64,000 nt of DNA from Pedobacter sp. (GTDB taxonomy: Bacteria; Bacteroidota; Bacteroidia; Sphingobacteriales; Sphingobacteriaceae), in assembly GCA_025351765.1 (NCBI GenBank), contig JANXVH010000002.1, forward strand, positions 1-64,000, in the 5' to 3' direction. Positions 25,807 to 34,795 of the stretch are shown here, piece after piece. Position numbers and translations under genes: made by a program. The notes below the pieces were generated by a model. That model had not been told where the DNA came from and ran no database searches. It was given only the letters and a program-made list of their open reading frames with translations. Position 1 is the stretch's first letter. The number at the start of each line of letters is the position of its first letter.

Positions 25807-28800
25807 ATGGATTGCGAAGAACAATATGAGTTTTTGGATACGCTGTTTTTAAGAGCGCCTTTTTACAGCTTTGAGGATTATGCGCTGGAACGCTTGCCGG
25901 AAATACTAGCTGAGATTAATTTTCGCAATGCACTTTGGCTGGCAAGTCCTGATTTTTATAAAGTGTTGGAGGCTAAGGGTTTTTTATTTGATCGGTTGCT
26001 TGATAAGGAGCGTTTTGTGTTGCAGAAGTATTATAACAGGATGTCTTTCCGCCCGGTACCGTTTGGCGCATTTGCGTCTTTTACGGTGCTTGGATGGTCG
26101 GAAACGGGGGTAGTACGGTTGTCCCAACAAAGAGAGACTGTGCTTCATCTGTTGCCTTCCAGGGAATGGCAAACGCAGTTGGACTCCATATCAAAGCAGG
26201 AAGGCCGGGTATCATCGTTCATACCAAACCATACCCTTTACCGGTTCGGAAATTCATTTAGATATGTAAAATCTTTACGTGAGCCATCAGGAAAGCTAAA
26301 TTTTACGTTAGATGCTGTAGCAGCGGAGATACTGAATGTACGTTTGCTGGAATTTTTGCAAAATAGGTTCTTTAATGCGGAAGCTATTATTGCGTTTATG
26401 CAAAGTCATGCAGACTGCTCCATGGAGGAAGCGGTTTCGTATCTGGATTTTTTGATGGAAGAACAAGTTTTGTTAACAAAGGGGGATACTGGTTTAATTG
26501 AAAGCGCTGAGCATCCTGGTAAATCTGCTATTTTTTTGGACCTATTGACTCAAGTGAAACCGTTAGCGCAGTTTTTGTGTAATATAAATAAAGCGGCGGT
26601 AGGTGATCATTCCTTGTCAGCAATTACCGACGAACTGGAAGATCTGTTGCCTGATGTCAGTCAGAGAAAGGATAAAAAGTATTTTTATTCCGCGTTGGAG
26701 CGGCCGTTATTATCGGGCGGGATACAGGAAGGCATCCAGGAGGATATCCAGCGGTCGCTTCGTATGGTCAGTAAATTGGTTAAACCTACCAGATCCGCCG
26801 CGTTAGAAGAATTTATAAAAGTGTTTAAAGAAAAATTCGATCAGCAAAAAGTCCCCTTGTTATTGGCATTGGATCCAGATGCTGGTATTAGTTATGGTGA
26901 TCTTAATGATGTTGTCAGTAGGGGATTACTGGATAACATTGGGTTTCCGGAGAACAATCGGGAAAATCGCCAGCTACATTGGTCGACGGTTCATCAGGTC
27001 TTTTTAAAGGCTTGGCTGATGAATGTTGATAGAAAGCCGTTTGATCCGGTTGTGATTATGGAATCGGACTTGCAAGAATTGACTATTTTAGATGAGCTTG
27101 ATTCCAATCCGCCGTCCATCGCGGTAATGTTCAGGTGTGTAAATGACGGGCTGATCCTGGAAAGTATAGGTGGTGTTTCTGCAACATCACTGATCGGAAG
27201 GTTTTCTGTTTTTAGTGAGGAGGTACATGCGCTATGTATTAAACTGGCAGCGAAAGAAGTTGCGGTAAACCCAGAAGTTCTTTTCGCCGAAATTCACCAG
27301 GTATCTGATGACCATGCGGACAACATTAACAGGAGACGCCAGGTATATGATCATGTTATTCCGGTAAATGTATTTTCTGATAATCATACCAATATTCACT
27401 TAAATGATCTGGTGGTTTCTGTCCGGGGTGACGAATTGATCCTGGAATCTTTGAGCCAGGGTAAGCGGATTATTCCACGTTTACCTACCGCTTATAATTT
27501 TAGCCGGAATAACCTGGCCGTTTTTCGTATACTTTGTGACTTACAATATCAGGGCATACGGGCGAATTTATCTTTTGATCTGGAAAAGCTGTTTCCGGGG
27601 ATGTCCTATTATCCCAGGGTTAAATTTGAAAATACGATCATCAACCCAGCCCGGTGGATGTTGACAAAGGAGGAAGTGATTTTGTTGGTAACCAAACCGG
27701 TTTCCCTGGGCAGACTTCATGTATTCCGGGAACAGCGTGGAATTCCTGCCTGTATTTCTACCGGAACGGGAGATCAGCAATTGGCATTCAACCTGGTCAA
27801 TGACCAGGAAGCGGTGTTTTTTCTCCAATACCTCAATGAGCTAAAGTCTGTAGTATTGCAGGAATATCTATCAGCCGACCGTAAGGTTCTTGTGGGTAAT
27901 AAAGCGTTGGCAGTTCAGGGGATGGCTATACTGGTGAAGAGAAAAGCTGTTTATAAAGGAATTTACCACAGTTGTCATGATTTGCACTCCATTGCAGTCC
28001 GTAGATTTGCGTTGGGTAGCGAATGGTTATATTTAAAGATCTATTGTACGCCGCAGGTAGCAGACCTGCTATTAACAGCTCTTATTAAGCAAGTATTGTT
28101 AATACATCAGGCGCATATATCCTCCTGGTTTTTTATTCGGTATACAGATGCTGATAGTCATCTCCGTTTGCGTATCAAAATAACGGAAGATCATGTGGGC
28201 TTATTGTTGTCTGATTTTCAAAAATTTATTCACCAACAGGATATGGGGAAATCAATCCGGGGATATCATGGAGATACCTATTCAAGGGAGTTGGAACGTT
28301 ATAGTCCAGAACTTATCGAAGAAATAGAAAGTAGTTTTAATGCCGGCAGTGAATTGGTGCTTGCTATTTTAGCTGTCCGTACGGATGATCTTCCAGCAGA
28401 AGGTGAATACTTAATGGCGATGAGTACTATTTACGTGATGGCTTTAAGTTTTATTGATGACAGTCAGATAACCAACTTGTTTTTTAATCAAATGGCTGAT
28501 CGTTTTTTAAAAGAGTTTAAAGGCGGTAAACAATTGAAGATTGATCTGGATAATAAGTACCGGGCTATTAAGGGAGACTTGTCATTATGGCTTAAAGTGG
28601 AGGAGGAAAATAATGCTTTGTATACGTTATTTGGGAAGGAGCTTCATGTTTTATTAGATCAGATACGATCCCTGTCCGCTGCGTCCATGAAGTGGGATGA
28701 GGGAAAACGTTACCAATTAATAGCTGATTTGATTCATATGCAGGTTAACCGATTTTTTTCGTCGAAGCAGCGCCACCATGAAATGGTTATTTATTATTGT

Positions 28801-28860
28801 TTGCAAAAACACGGCGCAACAATAGCCGGCAGGTTAAAACAGAAGGCGAAAGCTATATGA
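25807..28860 (+). CDS. Full-length lantibiotic dehydratase (LanB)
   Basis: 1017 residues. LanB enzymes use glutamyl-tRNA to glutamylate Ser/Thr of a precursor and then eliminate glutamate, giving Dha/Dhb. The N-terminal glutamylation part shows 'FLDTLFLRAPFYSFEDYALE' and the family signature 'YNRMSFRPVPFGAFASFTVL' (about 78-97). The C-terminal elimination (SpaB_C) part starts near residue 730, with 'EWLYLKIYCTPQVADLLLTA' and 'SSWFFIRYTDADSHLRLRIK'. Both halves are in one chain, unlike split Bacteroidota LanB pairs. It ends overlapping the convergent regulator gene by 8 bases. The likely substrate is the small Thr-rich ORF at 30759. No LanC cyclase, transporter or protease gene was recognised nearby. 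Confidence 0.88.
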   Translation: MDCEEQYEFLDTLFLRAPFYSFEDYALERLPEILAEINFRNALWLASPDFYKVLEAKGFLFDRLLDKERFVLQKYYNRMSFRPVPFGAFASFTVLGWSETGVVRLSQQRETVLHLLPSREWQTQLDSISKQEGRVSSFIPNHTLYRFGNSFRYVKSLREPSGKLNFTLDAVAAEILNVRLLEFLQNRFFNAEAIIAFMQSHADCSMEEAVSYLDFLMEEQVLLTKGDTGLIESAEHPGKSAIFLDLLTQVKPLAQFLCNINKAAVGDHSLSAITDELEDLLPDVSQRKDKKYFYSALERPLLSGGIQEGIQEDIQRSLRMVSKLVKPTRSAALEEFIKVFKEKFDQQKVPLLLALDPDAGISYGDLNDVVSRGLLDNIGFPENNRENRQLHWSTVHQVFLKAWLMNVDRKPFDPVVIMESDLQELTILDELDSNPPSIAVMFRCVNDGLILESIGGVSATSLIGRFSVFSEEVHALCIKLAAKEVAVNPEVLFAEIHQVSDDHADNINRRRQVYDHVIPVNVFSDNHTNIHLNDLVVSVRGDELILESLSQGKRIIPRLPTAYNFSRNNLAVFRILCDLQYQGIRANLSFDLEKLFPGMSYYPRVKFENTIINPARWMLTKEEVILLVTKPVSLGRLHVFREQRGIPACISTGTGDQQLAFNLVNDQEAVFFLQYLNELKSVVLQEYLSADRKVLVGNKALAVQGMAILVKRKAVYKGIYHSCHDLHSIAVRRFALGSEWLYLKIYCTPQVADLLLTALIKQVLLIHQAHISSWFFIRYTDADSHLRLRIKITEDHVGLLLSDFQKFIHQQDMGKSIRGYHGDTYSRELERYSPELIEEIESSFNAGSELVLAILAVRTDDLPAEGEYLMAMSTIYVMALSFIDDSQITNLFFNQMADRFLKEFKGGKQLKIDLDNKYRAIKGDLSLWLKVEEENNALYTLFGKELHVLLDQIRSLSAASMKWDEGKRYQLIADLIHMQVNRFFSSKQRHHEMVIYYCLQKHGATIAGRLKQKAKAI

Positions 28861-29587
28861 GGTCCTTTTTATTGCTTAAGATATCAGGGCTTATCTGTTG
28901 GAAGAAATAATCATGATAAGACCTGCCTAAAGGAATGAATACCTGTTTATCCAATTTGACTTGCCCGTTTTCAATAGAGGTGATCCTTTTGGCATTGATG
29001 ATGAAAGATCGGTGTATCCTGATAAACTGATCTTTTGGTAATTTCTCCATCAGCTCGTGAATGGTCAGGTACGTCTTGATACTCTCTTTGTTGACGTTAA
29101 TGTGGATATAATTGAGTTTGCTTTCAATGTAAAGTATATCGTCTATGAGTACCCTGATCAGCTTTCCCCTGACTTCGGTTTTGACAAAAAAGGAGTTAAG
29201 TTCTTTGTTTTCTGGTTTTAACTTCAAAACAAGCTCAGATTTTACTTTCTGCATACACCGGAGAAAACGTTCGTAAGAAAAAGGTTTTAAGAGGTAGTCA
29301 AAGATGTTATTTTCAAAAGCCTCCAGCGCGTACTCTTTATACGATGTCGTAAACACCGTAAGTGAAGCACCGTTAATCAACGGAGCCATTTTTATACCCG
29401 ATATTTCGGGCATGTCTACATCCATTAATACCAGCATGGGTGGAAGATCGCTTGTGATGTAATCAAGTGCCTGAAGCGGATCGGTATAAGTTCCGCTGAG
29501 TTCCAGCCATGGGGTGCGGTTAACGTAGCCTGCAAGGATATCGATGGCATGCTGCTCATCATCGACGATAACGGTAGTTATGATCAT
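28853..29587 (-). CDS. LytTR-family response regulator
   Basis: 244 residues: receiver domain (about 1-120; phosphorylation Asp in 'MLVLMDVDMPEISG'; 'TTSYKEYALEAFENNIFDYL'), then a LytTR DNA-binding domain (about 135-235; 'LYIESKLNYIHINVNKESIK', 'FIRIHRSFIINAKRITSI', 'VFIPLGRSYHDYFFQQI'). It overlaps the sensor gene by 4 bases. Such regulators bind pairs of direct repeats about two helical turns apart; a matching pair lies upstream of the kinase and the lanthipeptide precursor. Confidence 0.92.
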   Translation of the reverse strand: MIITTVIVDDEQHAIDILAGYVNRTPWLELSGTYTDPLQALDYITSDLPPMLVLMDVDMPEISGIKMAPLINGASLTVFTTSYKEYALEAFENNIFDYLLKPFSYERFLRCMQKVKSELVLKLKPENKELNSFFVKTEVRGKLIRVLIDDILYIESKLNYIHINVNKESIKTYLTIHELMEKLPKDQFIRIHRSFIINAKRITSIENGQVKLDKQVFIPLGRSYHDYFFQQISPDILSNKKDLI

Positions 29588-30657
29588 AGTTTTATATTAA
29601 GTTCTAATTGGAATGTAGTATCATTTTCTGTTTTGATCAAACTGTAATTATCAGGATAGCTATAATTTAAACGTAACCTTATATTTTCAAGCCCCGTGGG
29701 TTTATTTGTAGCAGTTGGAAGTGTTTTTTTATGATTTGAAGAAAAAAAGGAGAAAGTCCTGTTTTCTTTAATTTCAAGTCGGATTACTGCAGGTTGTTTT
29801 AGGTTTCCGTGTTTCAGGACATTTTCGGTTAAGGTCAGCAGGACTAGCGGAATGATTCGGTAATCATCAAAATTTCCTTGAAGAAGTAGTTTCAATACCA
29901 GGGGGAAATTAAAACGATGCTGATTGATGTTAATCAGGTTTTGTAGTTGTTTAATTTCATCCGAAAGCGATATTTTTCCGTCAATGTCCGTATCCTCCAG
30001 GCTAAATCTTAATATATCCGTGAGCAGCAGAACGCAGTCAGCGCCTTTTTCTGAATATTTAGCGACACTACCATAAATAAAATTAAGTGAATTAAATAAC
30101 AAGTGTGGGTTGAGACGCTGCTGTAGATAGGCATTTTGGATTTTGCCCAGTTGTGCTTCCAGCAATGCATTATCCCTGACGATATTAAGTTGCCTGATTT
30201 CTGCATCAACTGCTTTTTTTTGGAATACTGAAATTCGGCTTCCGGCCCAATAAAGCGACGCTAAAGCAGCAAAATAAATGGTCCTGAAAAGATTTAACAT
30301 GCCGACATCTTTGATAGCGATGATTTGAGCGAAAAATGACTTAGAAGTAGGTAATAAAAGATAATCAATGTAGAGTTTTATGATTAACGCAATAGAAATT
30401 TCAAAAAGGAACAATGCGATCGCTTTTACATATTGAGGTTTAGCAGTATTTATGGTCGTCTCCAGGATGCTGAATTGACAATAAAAGATGCCCATGTTTA
30501 ATGCATAATGAAAAAAATAATCACCAAAGGAACGAAGTCGTCCCGTACTAATATAAAAGATGGAAAGTTCGTAGGTAATAAACAATGCCCAGCATAGCGT
30601 ATGACGGAGTATTTTTTTAAAATGTAAATTATATTTATGGTTATAAATTTTAATCAT
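29584..30657 (-). CDS. LytS/YehU-type sensor histidine kinase
   Basis: 357 residues: four hydrophobic helices in the first 150 residues, then the His_kinase motif 'LNPHLLFNSLNFIYGSVAKY' (phospho-acceptor His in NPHLLFNSLN) and a short ATPase domain ('PLVLLTLTENVLKHG', 'TGLENIRLRLNYSYPDN'). Typical partner of LytTR regulators in Bacteroidota. The gene is divergent from the lanthipeptide precursor, with about 100 bases between them. The signal is unknown. Confidence 0.9.
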   Translation of the reverse strand: MIKIYNHKYNLHFKKILRHTLCWALFITYELSIFYISTGRLRSFGDYFFHYALNMGIFYCQFSILETTINTAKPQYVKAIALFLFEISIALIIKLYIDYLLLPTSKSFFAQIIAIKDVGMLNLFRTIYFAALASLYWAGSRISVFQKKAVDAEIRQLNIVRDNALLEAQLGKIQNAYLQQRLNPHLLFNSLNFIYGSVAKYSEKGADCVLLLTDILRFSLEDTDIDGKISLSDEIKQLQNLININQHRFNFPLVLKLLLQGNFDDYRIIPLVLLTLTENVLKHGNLKQPAVIRLEIKENRTFSFFSSNHKKTLPTATNKPTGLENIRLRLNYSYPDNYSLIKTENDTTFQLELNIKL

Positions 30658-30671
30658 AACGGGAATAGGGT

Positions 30672-30698
30672 TGTTTACACATGGAAAGATGCTGTTTA
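30672..30698 (+). promoter_or_regulatory. Direct repeats TGTTTA(C/T)A(C/T)A, LytTR-type site
   Basis: TGTTTACACA at 30672 and TGTTTATATA at 30693 are spaced 21 bases start to start, the spacing expected for two LytTR domains on one DNA face. They lie between the divergent kinase and lanA-like genes. Confidence 0.5.
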
Positions 30699-30758
30699 TA
30701 TAACGAAATATGATTTTAGAAATATTTAGAATAATATAGTAAGAAATAAATTAAAATC

Positions 30759-30920
30759 ATGATTACAACTAAAGAAAAACTTCCGAAAAAAAGGACCATG
30801 AAGCTGTATGCTTTCAAAAACGCTGACACAAGGGGATTGGAAACCACAACTTCTGCGCATACGGATCCTACAACGACCTGTACGACAATTTTAACGACAA
30901 CGGGTTTTATGATTAATTAA
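30759..30920 (+). CDS. Candidate class I lanthipeptide precursor (53 aa), not in ORF track
   Basis: Begins MITTKEKLPKKRTMKLYAFK, a basic leader-like half. The C-terminal half is extraordinarily Thr-rich: 'LETTTSAHTDPTTTCTTILT' then 'TTGFMIN'. It has one Cys, one Ser and about a dozen Thr, so a LanB could make many Dhb residues but at most one thioether ring. There is no Gly-Gly cleavage site; 'NADTRG' before the core is a possible processing point. It lies divergently from the kinase, about 1.9 kb from the lanB-like gene. Precursor status is inferred from composition and locus; no other candidate was seen near lanB. Confidence 0.75.
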   Translation: MITTKEKLPKKRTMKLYAFKNADTRGLETTTSAHTDPTTTCTTILTTTGFMIN

Positions 30921-30949
30921 CTCTTTAACTCCACACGGTTAAATTTAAT

Positions 30950-32140
30950 TTGCAGGCTTTGCTTCAACACGAACTTAAAAATATGTTAGAATTGCTTGAT
31001 CAGTTCGAAAACGTAGTAGACCCTAACGCTTGCTGTTCAATAACTGAAATACAATTTTTAAAAGAAGAAGTGGTCAAAGCTTGCCAAAGAGCCCGGGATT
31101 CCTGGGCTCTTGCTGCTTTTAATGTCGAAAGTGAATACTGCCTTGAACGCTATTTCTCCTTTCAATTACAGGTACTAACTGATCGGTTGAATACTTTTTC
31201 AGGGTACTCGCTAAATAACAATATTATAAAAGCCCCTCACGGTAGTCATGACGAAACCAGGCAAATGGTACTGCTGGAATTGCATGAGCTCCTGGACCAT
31301 CTTCATCAATACTTTGGCAGATACCTGGATCGCAGTTTAATCTCGCCTTTGTCATACCAGCAGTATAAATTAGCGCATTATTCATGTAGGGGCGTTACCT
31401 TAATTAGTTTACTGAAAAATAGTCGTATAGACTATAAGTTAAAGAATTGCCTGTTGGTTTATGTGTCTCAGTTCTTAAAACGGGCGGCGCAATTTTCGTT
31501 TTCTTTTGGCTATATTTTCTATTTTGAACTGTTCTTACAGCAGATGCTATTGGTTTTTCAAGAGCCAGATACAGGCAATCAAAACCGGCAGATAATGGAT
31601 AAATTGATGGAGTTGGATTTTAATCACCTAAAATTTCTTATTTATAGGTATGAGTCGATTAAAGCTGAACTGAATTTAAAACCACTAGTCGAACAGCTTG
31701 GATTGTTGAAATATGAGCTGCTCTTGTTAAGTACCTGTCAGTATGAAAGTCATCTAAGTTACGATTCAAAATCTCCGTCTATAAATCACATGCTTAAGGG
31801 ATGGCTTAAAGAAGAAATTATTGCAGTAGAAACCAGCATACTTACAGCAGAGGAGAATGCCAGGGGCATTCAGCATAAAAAAATTTTTCTAAACTTAAGC
31901 GTTGCGCACATCGCCTGTCTGATCAGGTTCTTTCATGAGGTAAAGCTTTTTTCAGGTATAAGTCTTACTGATTTATTTAAAGTTGTTGCGGCGAATCATA
32001 CGACTAAAAGGCAAGAAACAATTTCATGGAGCAGCCTGAGTAAAGAGTATTATAGTATCACACAAATTACCGCGGCTACCGTTCGCGATATATTACAAAA
32101 AATGATTACCCAGATAGATCATGATTTCTTCCCTAAATAG
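30950..32140 (+). CDS. Helical protein with RteC-like C-terminal segment
   Basis: 396 residues from a TTG; an ATG at 30983 (MLELLDQFENV) is an equal or better start. Largely alpha-helical, no signal peptide or TM segment. The last 80 residues ('IFLNLSVAHIACLIRFFHEV', 'TTKRQETISWSSLSKEYYSI') match the tail often seen in RteC-type and related regulators of Bacteroidota mobile elements ('LSV.qla.l.r...', 'tkk.e.iS..s...kYY'). It starts 29 bases after the precursor ORF and may be co-transcribed. It is not a LanC: no GxxHG or zinc Cys/His motifs are present. Confidence 0.5.
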   Translation: MQALLQHELKNMLELLDQFENVVDPNACCSITEIQFLKEEVVKACQRARDSWALAAFNVESEYCLERYFSFQLQVLTDRLNTFSGYSLNNNIIKAPHGSHDETRQMVLLELHELLDHLHQYFGRYLDRSLISPLSYQQYKLAHYSCRGVTLISLLKNSRIDYKLKNCLLVYVSQFLKRAAQFSFSFGYIFYFELFLQQMLLVFQEPDTGNQNRQIMDKLMELDFNHLKFLIYRYESIKAELNLKPLVEQLGLLKYELLLLSTCQYESHLSYDSKSPSINHMLKGWLKEEIIAVETSILTAEENARGIQHKKIFLNLSVAHIACLIRFFHEVKLFSGISLTDLFKVVAANHTTKRQETISWSSLSKEYYSITQITAATVRDILQKMITQIDHDFFPK

Positions 32141-32273
32141 ATCCGGAACTCACAGATTGGATAATATCATTAAGGAACAATTAAGGATGTGATGCGCACT
32201 AAACCTTTACCCCGATGATGCTGGAATGCATAAAAACATGGAATATGATCTGCTCATTTATGCATTATGCTGA

Positions 32274-32501
32274 TTATCCGCTTATTGGCTGTAATAAATG
32301 TAGCAATTGTTGCTTTTCAAGATAGATACTCAATTCTATTAGCCAGGTATAAGAAAAATCTTTTTTTTGGGAGAGCATTTCCGGAGTAAAAACAATGATT
32401 TCTTCCAACGTTTTGTAACCCATTTTCTCACTGATTTCTTTGAACTGTACACTTACATCCAGTTGGCAGATAGGCTGCTTTAAAATGTCATCTGATTTCA
32501 T
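32274..32501 (-). CDS. RNA polymerase alpha-CTD-like small protein
   Basis: 75 residues: 'PICQLDVSVQFKEISEKMGY' then 'KTLEEIIVFTPEMLSQKKDF'. This matches the alpha C-terminal domain pattern (L-x-L-S-x-R..L...GI.T..eL...t...L....) with a free-standing helix-hairpin-helix. The usual Arg after 'LSV' is Gln here. Small orphan alpha-CTD-like proteins occur in Bacteroidota conjugative and accessory regions; their role is unknown but DNA or polymerase contact is plausible. It is divergent from the XRE gene. Confidence 0.6.
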   Translation of the reverse strand: MKSDDILKQPICQLDVSVQFKEISEKMGYKTLEEIIVFTPEMLSQKKDFSYTWLIELSIYLEKQQLLHLLQPISG

Positions 32502-32611
32502 AAGATAGTAGTTGAAAATGTTTAATTAAAAGTAAATATAATAATTTGTATCCAATAGGGTGGTTCCTATTGGGGGTAATAACTGAACTGTTTTTTAATT
32601 TATTTTACGGA

Positions 32612-32905
32612 ATGACCAGCCGGCGTTCCAAAAAGAATGAGGATCCTGTAATAACTTACTTACTGAACCAGGTTAGTGAAAGAATTCAGGGCATACGTAA
32701 GGAAAGAGATATTTCCAATTATGAAAAGTTTGCTAATGAACTTAATATTTCACGCTCACAGATAGGACGATATGAAAAGGGGGAAGATCTGAGGATATCT
32801 ACCCTGATTAAGCTTCTAATTAAGCTGGATTTACCACTTTCTGAATTTTTTAAGGATTTCAAATCGAATAAGCTACCCGAATCGAATAAGCAACCGGAGA
32901 AATAA
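32612..32905 (+). CDS. XRE-family HTH regulator
   Basis: 97 residues from the ATG at 32612 (MTSRRSKKNEDPVITYL); the track start at 32546 (TTG) adds 22 hydrophobic residues that are out of keeping with the family. The HTH is about residues 25-80: 'ERIQGIRKERDISNYEKFAN', 'ISRSQIGRYEKGEDLRISTL', 'LPLSEFFKDF'. Small stand-alone Cro/C1-type regulator. Target unknown. Confidence 0.8.
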   Translation: MTSRRSKKNEDPVITYLLNQVSERIQGIRKERDISNYEKFANELNISRSQIGRYEKGEDLRISTLIKLLIKLDLPLSEFFKDFKSNKLPESNKQPEK

Positions 32906-33014
32906 TGTTTTAAGGATGAGATGGCCTTATCCTGGCTGTAATATTAGTTGAAGGAACAACCCATCGTTCTTTATGGGATTAGGCAAATACAGATAATAAT
33001 TGCCTATAAAAGGA

Positions 33015-33040
33015 GGGGAGTTGGTTGGCTCCCCTTTTGT
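33015..33040 (+). terminator. Rho-independent terminator
   Basis: GGGGAG (33015-33020), loop TTGGTTGG, CTCCCC (33029-33034), then TTTTGTT. The flanking AAAAG/CTTTT could lengthen the stem. It may serve the XRE transcript 110 bases upstream. Confidence 0.7.
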
Positions 33041-33840
33041 TATTTAAAAATTTCAGAGTACTTGGTTTTTAAGTTGAGTTTTAATCCTGTAAAAAGACCT
33101 AAGAAACTGGTAGCAAATTCAATAGCCTGATCACATGTAGAAATCATTGATCAGATAAGCTGACGACTGTCTGGAAAGTCAGTTGCAGCACTGGGATGTT
33201 CATTATGCTAATAATCCATCTACCACCACAAATGCCAGCCAGTTTAATTTTCTGCCTGACATCACTACTTTATAACAAGTTTTATCTTTGGAGGACGTGG
33301 ATTTTTTGTCGGATGAAATGGTAAATGTTCTTGGGACTTTGAGTACAAGGAACCTTCGCAAGTTGGGAAAGGAGTAAGTGGGAAATGAGACTGTCATCAA
33401 CCCTGTTAAAAATTCTTCGGATGATGATAGTGTCCCAACATCCAGCTGCCGGCTAATGGGATGTCTTTTATCACTGTAAAATTGAACGAAAGCGTATCAG
33501 AGACCGATGTGCAACATGCTTAAAAGTCCGATTCAAAAGGTTCATTGTATGTAATCTTAAGTCGAAATCAATTACCTATTTTATTTATTCGAATTGAGCT
33601 GCTCTGAAAAGTGTTGTAAAAAGTGAGCTGAGTTTTATTGAGCATAAAAACAAAAAAATGCTTGATGGGCTATATTTCGAAATTCAGGGCGGTCTTTGAG
33701 GATTCTGTTGAAATCAGAGATAATAAAAATGTTGATATTGATGATAGGGAGGAACAATAAATGGTTGAATATATCTGCAACTTACTTACACTCAACGTAG
33801 TTAACATAAAGAAGCTTATTTATTAATAAAAGTGGAGAAT

Positions 33841-33957
33841 ATCGGATTATTAAGAGCCGTTATTGCATTACTCAAACTGCGTTTTTGATGCTCTGAGAGC
33901 GGTTTTTTAATTTTCAATTGCAGTTTTTTACGGTTTTTTGGCAGACTTTTGACAGAG
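33841..33957. repeat. Direct repeat, left copy (117 bp)
   Basis: Collinear with 42676-42792, with no net gap. The central 43 bases (33874-33916) differ at one position and include GCTCTGAGAGCGGTTTTTTA; the flanks are less conserved and both end in paired GGCAGA/GACAGAG-type units. The core can also fold AAACTGC with GCGGTTT before T6. It could be an attachment-site duplication of an inserted segment, or a shared regulatory/terminator element. Confidence 0.7.
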
Positions 33958-34177
33958 TTCTTGGCCGGAAATCATTACCAAAATCCTCATTTAAGATGTC
34001 AGAAATGCGGTTTTTCAAACTTTTTTCAAAATTACCTTTTATAAAAATACTGACTTTTTTGTGATTTTTAGCCTTTTTTTCATCTATTCTCCACTAAAAA
34101 TTCAGCTATCTTGACATCGCGGAGATTGAAAAGAACCTAAAATAAAAGGTTAAAACATCAGCTTTTATAAATTTAAC

Positions 34178-34795
34178 TTAAGGGAGAAGGCCGGTATTAA
34201 TTGCCAATGAGGTTAATTGACTGATACTATTGATATTCATTTTTCTAAAAATATTCTTTCGATGGGTTTTCACTGTATGCTCAGATAAAAAAAGCTTTTC
34301 GGCAATCTCAGCGCTGGTGTCTCCGTTTACAATCAGCTTTATGATTTCAATCTCGCGTTCACTTAGATTATACGCAGGATGATCATTTGGAGCCTGAAAA
34401 TCCTGGACTGTATCAAAATAGGAGCGATCAGCGACCACACGGTCTATCGCTTCTAAAAGGTCTTTGCTTCCCCTGCTTTTCAACAGGCATCCGTCTGCTC
34501 CAGCCTTGATAAGTTGCTCTATATAAGTTTTCTCGGGAAACATCGTCAGTATAATAACTTTGCATTTTGGGAAATTTTGTTTGATCCATTCGGTACACTG
34601 AATACCATTCATCTTGGGCATATTTATATCAAGGATGACCACATCAGCCCTTCTGTTCAGCATTAACTTTGTCAACGCTTCACCATCATTTGCGGTGCCT
34701 ATTATTTTAAATTGCGACCTTGATTTCAAGATTTCGGATAATCCTTCAACGACAATTGCATGGTCATCTGCGATATAAATCAGTATTTCATTCAT
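34178..34795 (-). CDS. NarL/FixJ-type response regulator
   Basis: 205 residues: receiver domain (about 4-120, phosphorylation Asp in 'RADVVILDINMPKMNGI', 'VIILTMFPEKTYIEQLIKAG') and LuxR-type HTH (about 140-203, 'YNLSEREIEIIKLIVNGDTS', 'LFLSEHTVKTHRKNIFRKMN'). It overlaps the kinase gene by 8 bases and is the last gene of a four-gene operon. Likely targets are the AATACCAC sites in the divergent promoter region at 36.75-36.9 kb (inference). Confidence 0.93.
   Translation of the reverse strand: MNEILIYIADDHAIVVEGLSEILKSRSQFKIIGTANDGEALTKLMLNRRADVVILDINMPKMNGIQCTEWIKQNFPKCKVIILTMFPEKTYIEQLIKAGADGCLLKSRGSKDLLEAIDRVVADRSYFDTVQDFQAPNDHPAYNLSEREIEIIKLIVNGDTSAEIAEKLFLSEHTVKTHRKNIFRKMNINSISQLTSLAINTGLLP

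Larger units (their letters stand above)
32906..34177. other. Long gene-poor stretch with decayed sequence
   Basis: About 1.27 kb. Apart from the terminator at 33015 and the direct repeat at 33841 it holds no intact gene. Around 33190-33380 the plus strand reads in pieces like old coding sequence ('LQHWDVHYANNPSTTTNASQ' to a stop, then 'SLEDVDFLSDEMVNVLGTLS' to a stop), source unrecognised. The 3' part is AT-rich. Confidence 0.4.

Noticed and set aside
30950-32140. Possible LanC cyclase next to the precursor
   Set aside because: No GxxHG, no zinc Cys/His motifs; the C-terminus resembles RteC-type proteins.
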